From: an uncultured Butyrivibrio sp.
GTDB lineage: Bacteria > Bacillota > Clostridia > Lachnospirales > Lachnospiraceae
Assembly: GCA_947169985.1 (NCBI GenBank)
Contig: CAMVRW010000019.1
Span: 1 to 16,450 of the forward strand
Direction: 5' to 3'
DNA: 16,450 nucleotides
The notes under the pieces: generated by a model
Told to the model about the DNA's origin: nothing
Databases searched by the model: none
Seen by the model: the letters and a program-made list of their open reading frames with translations, nothing else
Shown here: positions 7,167 to 15,044 of the stretch, one piece after another
Layout: the number at the start of each line of letters is the position of its first letter
How positions within the stretch are numbered: the first letter of the stretch is position 1
Position numbers and translations under genes: made by a program

Positions 7167-7811
7167 CTACGGTCTAATAGTTTTTTCGTACCTGCTTATA
7201 TTATACGATAATTTCATCAAACTGTCAGATAAATGTACATTTTCTACCTGAATATTGTTAGGAACATCCAGATCAACGTGGGCAAAGTTCCATATAGCCT
7301 TGATTCCACACTGTGCAAGCTTATGTGCCATAGGCACAGCCTGATCCTTAGGAATGGTAAGAACAGCGATTTCAATATCATTAGCCCTTACAAACTCCTC
7401 CACCTCATCGATGGGTCTTACCTCCACGTCCCTTATCATGGTTCCGTAAAGGTCAGGATTGCAATCGAAAGCTCCCTTGAACACAAAACCTCTTCTGGTG
7501 AAGTTGGTATAACCGGCAATGGCCTTTCCAAGGTGGCCTGCGCCGATGATGACCAGAGAGTGCTGTCTGTCGATTCCAAGGATCTTGCTGATCTCGTCAT
7601 AGAGATAGTTTACATTGTAGCCGTAACCCTGCTGTCCAAAGCCACCGAAATTATTGAAGTCCTGTCTTATCTGGGAAGCTGTGACCTTCATGATGTCTGA
7701 TAGTTCCTGGGATGAGATCCTCTCAACACCCTTTTCCTTAAGGTCCCCCAGGTATCTAAAGTAACGAGGCAATCTTGAAATGACCGCCTGAGATATTTCT
7801 TTATCCGCCAT
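7167..7811 (-). CDS. rex: Redox-sensing transcriptional repressor Rex
   Basis: A 214-residue dimeric repressor that senses the NADH/NAD+ ratio: in family members NAD+ favours DNA binding and NADH releases it, derepressing fermentation and NADH-oxidising genes. The N-terminal winged helix (~1-80) carries I-S-R-L-P-R-Y-F-R-Y-L and S-S-Q-E-L-S-D-I-M-K-V-T-A-S-Q-I-R-Q-D-F-N-N-F-G-G-F-G, the Rex signature. The Rossmann domain has V-I-I-G-A-G-H-L-G-K-A-I (87-98), and the C-terminal swapped helix ends the protein. ATG at 7811 was chosen because the upstream in-frame TTG at 7823 is itself part of the TTGGAG ribosome site. It heads the operon and probably represses itself through the operator at 7836-7853. 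Confidence 0.96.
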   Translation of the reverse strand: MADKEISQAVISRLPRYFRYLGDLKEKGVERISSQELSDIMKVTASQIRQDFNNFGGFGQQGYGYNVNYLYDEISKILGIDRQHSLVIIGAGHLGKAIAGYTNFTRRGFVFKGAFDCNPDLYGTMIRDVEVRPIDEVEEFVRANDIEIAVLTIPKDQAVPMAHKLAQCGIKAIWNFAHVDLDVPNNIQVENVHLSDSLMKLSYNISRYEKTIRP

Positions 7812-7835
7812 AACAATCTCCAAAAAGTTATAAGT

Positions 7836-7853
7836 TTGTTAAGTAAAACACAA
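7836..7853 (-). promoter_or_regulatory. Rex-box-like operator upstream of rex
   Basis: The 18-base site TTGTTAAGTAAAACACAA (plus-strand reading) matches the clostridial Rex consensus TTGTTAA-N4-TTAACAA: the left half is perfect and the right half matches at four of seven positions. It begins five bases downstream of the -10 box and covers the expected transcription start, where bound repressor would block initiation. Consensus from family knowledge; actual binding is inferred. Confidence 0.65.
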
Positions 7854-7857
7854 TTAC

Positions 7858-7886
7858 ATTATACGGGTGCGTTAAATAAATGTCAA
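7858..7886 (-). promoter_or_regulatory. Consensus sigma-A promoter of the rex operon
   Basis: On the minus strand, TTGACA (7881-7886), a 17-base spacer and TATAAT (7858-7863) give a perfect housekeeping promoter. Transcription should start near 7851, inside the Rex-like operator. Such a strong promoter fits a repressible operon. Confidence 0.88.
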
Positions 7887-7900
7887 TTCTGGAAAAGCAC

Positions 7901-7939
7901 AAAAAATCCCCCAGCCATGGGATTTTCAGGGCCGGGGGA
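7901..7939 (-). terminator. Rho-independent terminator of the chemoreceptor gene
   Basis: On the minus strand, TCCCCCGGCC (7930-7939) pairs with GGCTGGGGGA (7907-7916) over 10 bp with one G-U wobble, and is followed directly by six T (7901-7906). It lies 20 bases after the chemoreceptor stop and 15 bases before the rex -35 box, separating the two transcripts. Confidence 0.92.
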
Positions 7940-7958
7940 AAAGAAATTTTTATGGTAC

Positions 7959-9680
7959 TTATGGCTTGAAATAGCTGATAGTTTCCTGCATGTCTCCAGC
8001 CAGTTCCTGAAGCTTTCCAGCAGACTCTGTAATAATCGCAAAGGTTGCGTTAAGTTCCTGCATGGAGGCGTTTGTTTCCTCGGAAGATGCTGCATTTTCT
8101 TCGGAAATAGCTGACAGATCGGAAATGATCTCAACCAGCTTATCCTTTGCATTTGTCAGCTGTTCAATATGACCTGCAATAGAGTCAGTTGAATTGGATA
8201 CGTTGACAACGTTATCTGCCATGCTCTGCATGTTGGACTTGGTGTCATCCAACTGCTCTGACTGCTGAGCAAAATTGGCATTTAGCTTCTGCATTACTTC
8301 TACTGAAGCCTCGGAATCAGCCACAAGCTTTTCAACGATCTTCTTGATCTCCTCAGCGGAATTACTACTCTGTACAGCCAACTGTCCGATCTCAGTAGCA
8401 ACAACTGCAAATCCCTTTCCTGCATCTCCTGCTCTTGCAGCCTCGATGGAAGCATTGAGAGCAAGGAGGTTGGTCTGGGATGCGATCTCTGTGATAGCCT
8501 GTGAGAACTTGGAGATCTCTTTTGCTGATTCGTTTGTAGAATCTATGGTCTGACCGATTTCCTGAACGGAAGCCTGTACCTCTGTACTCTGGGAAATAAG
8601 CTTTTCAAGAGCTTCCATAGCAGCCTCACAGGAGGTCTTCATCTCACTTGCGTAAGCATTGAGTTCCTCAACGTTGTCAGATACTTCATCAATATCTTTT
8701 CCGATAGCCTGTGTATTTCCTGCTGCAGTCTCAACGCTCTCAGCCTGGCTTACAGCACCCTTTGAAATCTCATCTACTGCCTCGCTTACCTGGCTTGATG
8801 CGTTGGATGCCTGAGAAGCTGAGTCGGAAAGCTCCGCTCCTGAGCGCTTCAGCTCACTGGACATATCCATGGTTGTTCTGATAACTTCGCTAAGCTTTTC
8901 TGAAAGGGTCCTGGCACCATCTGCAAGAAGTCCGATCTCATCATTTCTGTCAATGGAGGTCTCATCAATATTGAGGTTCAGCTGACCCTGAGAAAGAAGT
9001 CCCAGTTCATCAGCGATTGCTCTCATCTTTCCGGAGGACTTGTTTGCAACAACAATACCAACCGTTGATGTAGCTATTGTAATGATAAGGGAAATGATCA
9101 CCATCTGAATTATGATCTGCATGATCTTAGTCTTTACGGAATCACTCTCTCTTCCTGCAAATACCATTCCTACAGCTGTTCCATCGCTGTTGAGCAGAGG
9201 TGCATAGTAACAAAAATAGTTTTCAGAAGTACCTGCAGGAATAGCCTTTACAAAGTATTCCTGTTTGCTTCCAATAACATGGGATTTTACCGTATCTGAT
9301 ATGTTATAGCCAATAGCTTTATTTCCACTGCTGTCCTTCAATGTGGTAACTACTCTCTCAGTACCATAGAAAAGACTGTACTCGATTCCGGTCCCAGCTT
9401 TGAGCTGATCCATGATCTCCTCATACTCTGCCATGATGTCTTCTTCGCCCTTATATACACGGCCATCCACCATGGACCAGTCGCCATCCCAGACATTCTC
9501 CATCTCGCTGGCAATCTGTTTAACCGCAACATTCAGCTCTTCCTGAACCAAGTTGTTATAGGTTTTACTAATTTCAATACCACTCATGATTGTAAGAGCT
9601 GTGGCAACTGCTACAATAGCAGCAACTGCAGCAAATATGAGCTTTTGGATCAGTTTACCCTTTCTTTCTCTGATTTCCAT
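7959..9680 (-). CDS. Methyl-accepting chemotaxis protein with extracellular Cache domain
   Basis: A 573-residue transmembrane chemoreceptor that signals through CheA/CheW to the flagellar motor. TM1 lies at ~13-35; residues ~45-180 form an extracellular single-Cache-like sensor (W-D-G-D-W ... Y-S-L-F-Y-G-T-E-R ... [23 protein letters not shown]); TM2 is ~187-212; a HAMP domain covers ~213-268 with D-E-I-G-L-L-A (247-253). The long helical bundle (~270-565) has the highly conserved hairpin tip [18 protein letters not shown] (401-418) and G-F-A-V-V-A. There is no C-terminal CheR-binding pentapeptide. The ligand is not evident. ATG at 9680 has an excellent AAGGAGG at 9686-9692. It appears monocistronic. 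Confidence 0.95.
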   Translation of the reverse strand: MEIRERKGKLIQKLIFAAVAAIVAVATALTIMSGIEISKTYNNLVQEELNVAVKQIASEMENVWDGDWSMVDGRVYKGEEDIMAEYEEIMDQLKAGTGIEYSLFYGTERVVTTLKDSSGNKAIGYNISDTVKSHVIGSKQEYFVKAIPAGTSENYFCYYAPLLNSDGTAVGMVFAGRESDSVKTKIMQIIIQMVIISLIITIATSTVGIVVANKSSGKMRAIADELGLLSQGQLNLNIDETSIDRNDEIGLLADGARTLSEKLSEVIRTTMDMSSELKRSGAELSDSASQASNASSQVSEAVDEISKGAVSQAESVETAAGNTQAIGKDIDEVSDNVEELNAYASEMKTSCEAAMEALEKLISQSTEVQASVQEIGQTIDSTNESAKEISKFSQAITEIASQTNLLALNASIEAARAGDAGKGFAVVATEIGQLAVQSSNSAEEIKKIVEKLVADSEASVEVMQKLNANFAQQSEQLDDTKSNMQSMADNVVNVSNSTDSIAGHIEQLTNAKDKLVEIISDLSAISEENAASSEETNASMQELNATFAIITESAGKLQELAGDMQETISYFKP

Positions 9681-9915
9681 GGAAGCCTCCTTATCTCAAA
9701 AACATATTCTGTATTATGTGACAACTTCCTCATAATATCATGAATTAATTATACAATTTTTCGTTGCATAAGTGCGCAGCTCTTTATTAAATTTTGATAA
9801 AAAAGATTCGGTTTTAAGGTGCAGACGTGAGTACATCGCTCTTACGGTTTACAAGCATGAGAAAAAGGATTATCATTCAGAATGTTCGAAAAATAAGAAG
9901 AATCAGGTAATTAAT
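9681..9915. promoter_or_regulatory. Divergent intergenic region between the chemoreceptor and the TRIC gene
   Basis: This 235-base AT-rich gap must hold promoters for both directions. For the chemoreceptor, TATAAT occurs on the minus strand at 9748-9753 but lacks a good -35. For the plus-strand gene, TTGCAT followed 17 bases later by TTAAAT (near 9764-9792) is a weak candidate. A small hairpin is possible at 9826-9846 (CGTGAG with CTTACG). No known riboswitch pattern was recognised; in particular the glycine-riboswitch core sometimes found before this gene family is not apparent. Confidence 0.4.
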
Positions 9916-10563
9916 ATGAATTCAACCATTATGTCTTTAATAGAAAATGTAGGTCTTATAGCCTTTGCAATATCAGGAGCAGTTGTTGCTGCCAGGAAGG
10001 ATATGGATATATTCGGAATAAACCTTTTAGCCCTTGTAACAGCCACAGGTGGCGGACTTATCCGTGACCTTATCATTGACAGGACTCCTCCTGTTATGTT
10101 TGTGACCCCATCCTATACCATTATCACCCTGATAACAGCCAATATCGCATTTCTGATCATGTACTTTAAAAGGCCTATCCCCAAGGGAATCACTCCCATC
10201 TATGACAGGCTTCTTTTCTGGCTTGACACCCTGGGCCTTGCAGCCTTTACCGTAGACGGTATCTTTGCAGGAATTGACGCAGGTTACGGAGATAACCTGT
10301 TCCTTATTGCATTTGTAGGAATCCTGACAGGAATAGGCGGCGGAATCATCCGCGATGTCTTCGCAGATAAGATACCCGCCGTCCTTATCAAACACGTTTA
10401 TGCAATTGCCTGCATCGCAGGAAGTATCGTTACCGTATTCCTATGGAAGTATACTGGAAACGATGTTCTGAGCACCGTGGCAGGATTTGTCACCATCGTA
10501 CTGCTGCGCTTCCTCGCCATGCACTTCGAGTGGAACCTTCCAACTGTACATCTTCAGGAGTAA
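9916..10563 (+). CDS. TRIC/UPF0126 family channel or transporter (YvgT-like)
   Basis: A 215-residue integral membrane protein with about seven helices built from two tandem PF03458-type repeats, each with the signature G-G-G-x-I-R-D (45-51 and 141-147). Prokaryotic TRIC proteins are monovalent-cation channels; the same family is also listed as a possible glycine transporter, so the substrate stays open. The length fits YvgT-type members. Start choice: the frame is open back to a GTG at 9772, but the extension is charged and unlike the family, whereas M-N-S-T-I-M-S-L-I-E-N-V-G-L-I-A-F-A-I-S-G-A aligns with usual N-termini; the ribosome site (AGG at 9905-9907) is weak. ATG at 9931 is an alternative. 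It converges with hslO, 14 bases away. Confidence 0.88.
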   Translation: MNSTIMSLIENVGLIAFAISGAVVAARKDMDIFGINLLALVTATGGGLIRDLIIDRTPPVMFVTPSYTIITLITANIAFLIMYFKRPIPKGITPIYDRLLFWLDTLGLAAFTVDGIFAGIDAGYGDNLFLIAFVGILTGIGGGIIRDVFADKIPAVLIKHVYAIACIAGSIVTVFLWKYTGNDVLSTVAGFVTIVLLRFLAMHFEWNLPTVHLQE

Positions 10564-10577
10564 AGTCTTCGTATCTT

Positions 10578-11465
10578 TTACTTTGCTTTCTCCTTAATTG
10601 CCTTAAGCTCATCCACTGAAAAAGTGTAGGCCTTGTTGCAGAAGTGGCACTTAATCTCTACTTCTTTTCCTTCGTCGATCATGTCCTGGATCTCTTTCTT
10701 ACCAATAAGCATCAGGGCACGCTCTACTCTGTCCTTGTCGCAGTTGCAGTAAAAATCCAGATCAAGCTTGTCAGTGATCTCCACATCAAAGCCATCTAGA
10801 ACAATGTTAAGGAGCTCTTCCGGAGTCTTTCCTGCCTTTAAAATATCAGTAACTGAGGTAAACTTCTGAAGGTTCTCCTCAAGGTGAGATATGGTAGCTT
10901 CATCTGCAAAAGGCATAAGCTGGATAATAAAGCCTCCTGCTGCTATTACTGAAAGATTCTCCCTCTCAACCAAAACACCCAGGCCAACTGAGGATGGAGT
11001 CTGTTCTGATTTGGTGAAGTAGTAGGTAAGATCCTCTGCCACCTCTCCTGAGTAAAGAGGAACCTGACCCACGTAAGGCTCTTTAAGTCCCATGTCTCTG
11101 ATAACAGTAAGAGTTCCCTCTCCGATTCCGCCGCCCACGTTAAGGTGTCCTGAAGCATTGGGCTCCATAATTACATATGGGTTACTTACATAGCCCTTTA
11201 CATGTCCCTGGTTATCAGCTGTTGCCAGCACTCCCTTAAGTGGTCCATCGCCGTCCATCTTGACGGTAATAAGGTCATCCTCATTATCCATCATTGTGCC
11301 CATCATTACAGCACCTGTCATAAGTCTTCCAAGGGCTGCTGCCGCGATAGGTGAAAGACCGTGCGCCTTCCTTGCATACTCCGAAAGGTCTTTTGTTGTA
11401 GCAGCAAAGGCCCTTATCTGTGCATTTCCTGCTGTTGCTCTTACCATGTAATCCTTATATTCCAA
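10578..11465 (-). CDS. hslO: Redox-regulated chaperone Hsp33
   Basis: A 295-residue cytoplasmic holdase chaperone switched on by oxidative unfolding. The N-terminal core starts D-Y-M-V-R-A-T-A-x-N-A-Q-I-R-A-F-A-A-T-T and holds A-A-A-A-L-G-R-L-M-T-G-A-V-M-M (41-55) and S-E-Q-T-P-S-S-V-G-L-G-V-L-V (153-166). The C-terminal zinc switch is C-x-C (C240, C242) and C-H-F-C (C273, C276), all four cysteines present. The start is TTG at 11465 behind AGGA at 11473-11476; an in-frame TAG lies a few codons upstream, and the family's K-D-Y-x-V-R-A begins before the first internal ATG (11447), supporting TTG. It follows aguB by 27 bases with no terminator seen, so it may be read through from the polyamine operon. 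Confidence 0.95.
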   Translation of the reverse strand: MEYKDYMVRATAGNAQIRAFAATTKDLSEYARKAHGLSPIAAAALGRLMTGAVMMGTMMDNEDDLITVKMDGDGPLKGVLATADNQGHVKGYVSNPYVIMEPNASGHLNVGGGIGEGTLTVIRDMGLKEPYVGQVPLYSGEVAEDLTYYFTKSEQTPSSVGLGVLVERENLSVIAAGGFIIQLMPFADEATISHLEENLQKFTSVTDILKAGKTPEELLNIVLDGFDVEITDKLDLDFYCNCDKDRVERALMLIGKKEIQDMIDEGKEVEIKCHFCNKAYTFSVDELKAIKEKAK

Positions 11466-11492
11466 TTGTAATTCCTACTTTCTATTAACTAT

Positions 11493-12395
11493 TTATCTTC
11501 CGGCTATTGCGCCGTAGCACTCCGGCCTTCTGTCCCTGAAAAGTCCCCAGGAAAGGCGATTTTTGAGATTCTCGTGGAAATCATATTCTGCATAGATGAT
11601 TTCCTCTTTGTCTCTGGACGCCTTCGCGATGCACTCTCCGGTCTCATCTGTAAGAAAACTTGTGCCGTAAAAGCAAAGGCTTGAGGACTGACCACCGTTC
11701 TCCTCAGAAGGAGTAACCACTTCAGTTCCAATACGGTTTGCTGCTGCCACCGGGATAATGTTGGCTGCAGAATGTCCCTGCATAGTCCTCATCCAGTGGC
11801 CTGAGCTATCCACATTAAGAATGGGCTCAGAGCCAATAGCTGTAGGATAAAGAATAATATCTGCGCCTCCAAGTGTAAGACATCTTGCTGTTTCCGGGAA
11901 CCACTGATCCCAGCAGATACCAATTCCCACTTTACCGTAAGCAGTATCAAAGACCTTAAAGCCTGTATTTCCTGGAGTAAAATAGAACTTCTCCTGATAA
12001 TAGTGATCATCCGGGATATGAGTCTTCCTATACACTCCTAAAAGCTTCCCGTCAGCATCTATCATCACCACAGAGTTATAAAGCTCATTCCCATCCTTCT
12101 CGTAAATACTGATGGGCATAACAAGCTGTAGCTCCGCGCAAAGCTCCTGAAAATACTTTACTGCCGGGTTTTCTAAGATGTGAGTCGCCATCTCATAGTA
12201 CTCATAGCGTCTCTCCTGGCAGAAGTACTTTCTCTCAAAGAGCTCAGACAAAAGAACTATCTTAGCCCCATTGGCTGCTGCCTCTCTGGTAAGTTCTCCC
12301 GCCTTTTCTATATTTCTTTTAACCTGCTCCTCATCTGATGGGGCTGATTCGCCGCATGCAAACTGGACGCAGGCAACTTTCACTTTGTTAGACAT
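11493..12395 (-). CDS. aguB: N-carbamoylputrescine amidase
   Basis: A 300-residue nitrilase-superfamily enzyme that hydrolyses N-carbamoylputrescine to putrescine, CO2 and ammonia. The Glu-Lys-Cys triad is visible: E51 in L-L-S-E-L-F-E, K124 in Y-R-K-T-H-I-P-D-D, and C161 in V-G-I-G-I-C-W-D-Q-W-F-P-E. The motifs F-E-R-K-Y-F-C-Q, D-D-H-Y-Y-Q-E-K-F-Y-F-T-P-G and the late A-N-R-I-G-T-E are typical of AguB rather than general amidases. Length is normal. It starts 17 bases after aguA with GAGGA in good position, so the two are co-translated from one transcript and catalyse consecutive steps. Confidence 0.97.
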   Translation of the reverse strand: MSNKVKVACVQFACGESAPSDEEQVKRNIEKAGELTREAAANGAKIVLLSELFERKYFCQERRYEYYEMATHILENPAVKYFQELCAELQLVMPISIYEKDGNELYNSVVMIDADGKLLGVYRKTHIPDDHYYQEKFYFTPGNTGFKVFDTAYGKVGIGICWDQWFPETARCLTLGGADIILYPTAIGSEPILNVDSSGHWMRTMQGHSAANIIPVAAANRIGTEVVTPSEENGGQSSSLCFYGTSFLTDETGECIAKASRDKEEIIYAEYDFHENLKNRLSWGLFRDRRPECYGAIAGR

Positions 12396-12412
12396 ATTCT
12401 AATCCTCGTATA

Positions 12413-13636
12413 TTAGTTCTCCGGAACCTGCTGGGTGATGCAGTGGATATTACCGCCACCAAGAAGTATCACTCTTGCATCGATGCCGATTATCTCTCTG
12501 TCCGGCAAAAGAGCTTTAAGTGTATCCAAAGCCGCCTTGTCACTATCCTCGTTTTTGCCGCCAAACTGTGGCACCAGTACAGCCCCGTTTATGAAGTAAA
12601 AATTCACGTAGCTGGCAGCAAGGCGCTCTCCCACTTCACGGACATCCTCACCCTCTTCAAACTCAAAGTTCTTAAGGTCCTCTTCATTTACCAGAACAGG
12701 GTACTTGGGAATATTGAGCCTGTGCACTTTGAGCTTCCTGCCCTTTGCATCTGTAACACTCTCAAGATACTCAAGATCCTTAAGGGACATCTCGTACTGA
12801 GGGTCCTCTTTATTATCAGTCCAGGCAAGGACAACCTCGCCGGGCTTTATAAAAGCACATACATTGTCTACGTGCTCATTGGTCTCATCGTTGTAGATTC
12901 CATAGGGAAGCCATAAGACCTTCTCTACTCCAAGATATTCCTTGAGGTTTTCTTCTATCTGTTCCCTGGTCAGCTCTGGATTTCTTCCCTTGCTAAGAAG
13001 GCAGCTCTCAGTAACCATGACAGTTCCTTCACCGTCACAGTGGATACTTCCGCCTTCAAGGACAAAAGGAGCAGCATCATAATAGTCAATCTCGCACATG
13101 TCACAGAAAGCCTTGGCTACTTTGTCATCCTTATCCCAGGAAGCATATAGGCCGTCCACCTCCCCGCCCCAGGCATTAAAGCTCCAGTTAACGGCTCTGA
13201 TGTCCTGACCATCCTGTATAAGGAACGTAGGTCCCACATCTCTTGCCCAGGCGTCATCAGAATCTATAGGCAGCACAAGGCAACGGTCCTCAAAGCCCTC
13301 CTGATCAAGATCTTCAAGTCCCTGGATCTCATCGCCGTCCTTAGCCACCACGTGCTGTTCTCCGGAAAAGCCCCGGGCATCGATGTAGTCTTCAATGATA
13401 CCGTCCACGAACTTTCTGGCTTCTTCCCAGTGCTCCCTGTCCGCCAGAAGATATAGATTCTCCCTTCGAAGGATCTCCAGAAAGATCTTTCCAAAGGCCT
13501 CAAGAGCCTCTGTTCTGTCCTTTCCCCAGCTTCCCGGTCTTGTGGGATAGATCATTATGGTTCCGTCATGCTTTGAAAACTCGGCAGGCATGTAGTAGCC
13601 GTCCTGTCTGGGAGTATTATCTGAGATTTTATTCAT
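12413..13636 (-). CDS. aguA: Agmatine deiminase
   Basis: A 407-residue guanidino-group-modifying enzyme that converts agmatine to N-carbamoylputrescine and ammonia. Key parts are P-A-E-F-x-x-H-D-G-T-I-M-I-Y-P (17-31), S-D-D-A-W-A-R-D-V-G-P-T (126-137), V-L-E-G-G-S-I-H-C-D-G-E-G-T (192-205), T-N-E-H-V-D-N-V (252-259) and the catalytic cysteine C399 in G-G-G-N-I-H-C-I-T-Q-Q. It is some 35-40 residues longer than the members I know; the surplus seems to lie near residues 80-118, before the S-D-D-A-W motif. Start at 13636 follows GAGGG with acceptable spacing. It is separated from the decarboxylase gene by 53 bases, the widest gap in this operon, which contains no convincing promoter or terminator. 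Confidence 0.96.
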   Translation of the reverse strand: MNKISDNTPRQDGYYMPAEFSKHDGTIMIYPTRPGSWGKDRTEALEAFGKIFLEILRRENLYLLADREHWEEARKFVDGIIEDYIDARGFSGEQHVVAKDGDEIQGLEDLDQEGFEDRCLVLPIDSDDAWARDVGPTFLIQDGQDIRAVNWSFNAWGGEVDGLYASWDKDDKVAKAFCDMCEIDYYDAAPFVLEGGSIHCDGEGTVMVTESCLLSKGRNPELTREQIEENLKEYLGVEKVLWLPYGIYNDETNEHVDNVCAFIKPGEVVLAWTDNKEDPQYEMSLKDLEYLESVTDAKGRKLKVHRLNIPKYPVLVNEEDLKNFEFEEGEDVREVGERLAASYVNFYFINGAVLVPQFGGKNEDSDKAALDTLKALLPDREIIGIDARVILLGGGNIHCITQQVPEN

Positions 13637-13689
13637 AGTTCTTTTCCCTCATGTACATTCACTAAACGTATATGGGTCAACAGGTCCTA

Positions 13690-15024
13690 TTACAATCTTG
13701 TCTTAAAATCCTCGTATCCAAAGTGCCTAAGCACTTCTACCTGACCGTCCTCCTTTAGAAGGGCAAGATCCGGAAGTGGCATTCCATTAAAGGTGTTGTT
13801 CTTTACAAAGCTGTAGATTGCCATATCCTCAAAGTACAGCCTGTCTCCCACCTTCTTTTCTTCTTCAAAACTGTAGTCACCGATGATATCTCCTGCAAGG
13901 CAGGTGCGGGAGGAAAGACGATAGGTGTAGTTCATCTCTCCGGGATGCTCAGAACTCATAAGAGGTGGCCTGTAGGGCATCTCCAGTACGTCCGGCATGT
14001 GACAGGCAGCTGAGGTATCAAGGATAAGTACAGGCATTCTGTCAGTATCTACCACATCCATAACAGTGGTTACAAGGTAACCTGCTTCTAAGGCTATAGC
14101 CTCTCCCGGCTCAAGATAAACATCTATTCCGTACTTGTCCCTTATGTAGCTGACAAGCCTTATAAGTCCTTCTCTGTCGTAATCCTCTCTGGTGATATGA
14201 TGTCCACCTCCAAGGTTGATCCACTTGATCCTGTTACCCTCCTGGGTTGAAGTATATTCCTCATCAACTCCAGATGGAATGTCCTGGAAGCTTTTGCCTC
14301 CATCCAGGGCTTCCAGATCATCTATGGATTCAGAAGTGTCATCAAACTCTTCCTCATCATAGCCCAGAGCCTTATATACATAGCCGTCATAGTCCTCGGC
14401 TATCCTTGGCTGTGGGAAGAATCTAAAGAAATCCCTCTCCACCTTAAGGAAAGTCTCCTCAAGAGGTTCAAATCCCTGCTCACAAAGGTTATGGAAATGA
14501 AGTCCCTCAACTCCCTCAGGAAGTGTCTCTGGCATAAGGGCATTTCTTATTCCAAGCCTGGATCCTGAAGAACAGGGATCATAGATCTCCACAGTATCCT
14601 CAGAGCTGTATTCGGGATTTATACGTAGTCCCACGGAAAGTCTCTTTTCCTGTACTGCCTTCTCCCAGACGCTCCTGTGCTTCTCAAGCTGGGCCAGGGA
14701 ATTAAAGACGATGTGGTCGCAGATATTGCACAGCTCCTCCATCTCGTCATCCTTAAAGGCAGGCTCGTAGACGTGGTTCTCGCACTCTTTTTCCCTGAAC
14801 TTAAACTCCTCATGGGCTAGTCTTGCTTCATAAAGACCTGAAGCTGTAGCTCCGGTCAGATACTCCGCAACTATTGGATAAGTCTGATAGGCGGAGTAGG
14901 CCTTCTGGGCAAGAAGTATCTTGGCCCCGGACTTCTCCTCCACATCTTTAAGGATCTTAAGATTTTCCCTGAGCTTCTTTTCCACAATGACGTAGGCAGG
15001 GGTAGGAATTTCTTTTATGTTCAT
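13690..15024 (-). CDS. nspC: Carboxyspermidine/carboxynorspermidine decarboxylase with an acidic insertion
   Basis: A 444-residue PLP enzyme of the alanine-racemase/ornithine-decarboxylase fold that decarboxylates carboxyspermidine to spermidine (or the nor-forms). The PLP lysine is K41 in L-L-A-Q-K-A-Y-S; further motifs are S-R-L-G-I-R (155-160), F-H-N-L-C-E (177-182), W-I-N-L-G-G-G-H-H-I-T (268-278), L-E-P-G-E-A-I (304-310), T-C-L-A-G-D (374-379, likely catalytic Cys) and N-N-T-F-N-G-M-P (409-416). Known members are nearer 380 residues; the surplus is an acidic segment at ~206-262. ATG at 15024 was chosen: GAGGTGATT lies directly before it, and the in-frame GTG at 15030 falls inside that ribosome site. 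It starts 20 bases after the dehydrogenase stop. Confidence 0.95.
   Translation of the reverse strand: MNIKEIPTPAYVIVEKKLRENLKILKDVEEKSGAKILLAQKAYSAYQTYPIVAEYLTGATASGLYEARLAHEEFKFREKECENHVYEPAFKDDEMEELCNICDHIVFNSLAQLEKHRSVWEKAVQEKRLSVGLRINPEYSSEDTVEIYDPCSSGSRLGIRNALMPETLPEGVEGLHFHNLCEQGFEPLEETFLKVERDFFRFFPQPRIAEDYDGYVYKALGYDEEEFDDTSESIDDLEALDGGKSFQDIPSGVDEEYTSTQEGNRIKWINLGGGHHITREDYDREGLIRLVSYIRDKYGIDVYLEPGEAIALEAGYLVTTVMDVVDTDRMPVLILDTSAACHMPDVLEMPYRPPLMSSEHPGEMNYTYRLSSRTCLAGDIIGDYSFEEEKKVGDRLYFEDMAIYSFVKNNTFNGMPLPDLALLKEDGQVEVLRHFGYEDFKTRL
14239..14409 (-). other. Acidic insertion inside the carboxyspermidine decarboxylase
   Basis: Residues ~206-262 lie between the helix ending R-F-F-P-Q and the strand I-K-W-I-N-L-G-G-G-H, which are nearly adjacent in the family members I know. 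The segment is rich in Asp, Glu, Ser and Tyr (for example G-Y-D-E-E-E-F-D-D-T-S-E-S) and looks flexible. The reading frame stays open across it with no frameshift. Boundaries come from memory of the family, not an alignment. Confidence 0.6.
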
Positions 15025-15033
15025 AATCACCTC
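15025..15033 (-). promoter_or_regulatory. Ribosome binding site that fixes the nspC start
   Basis: GAGGTGATT on the minus strand, directly before ATG at 15024. The alternative in-frame GTG start lies within it, so the ATG is preferred. Confidence 0.75.
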
Positions 15034-15044
15034 ACCAGGATTTA

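Noticed and set aside
9772..9915. 48-residue extension of the TRIC protein from a GTG
   Set aside because: Highly charged and unlike family N-termini, with no ribosome site; treated as leader.
10564..10577. Terminator between the convergent TRIC and hslO genes
   Set aside because: A weak AGTAAA/TTTACT pairing exists here but it has a bulge and no U-tract.
13637..13689. Possible promoter (TTGACC, 17 bases, TGTACA) before aguA
   Set aside because: The -10 box matches only three of six positions, and the gap is small enough for one operon.
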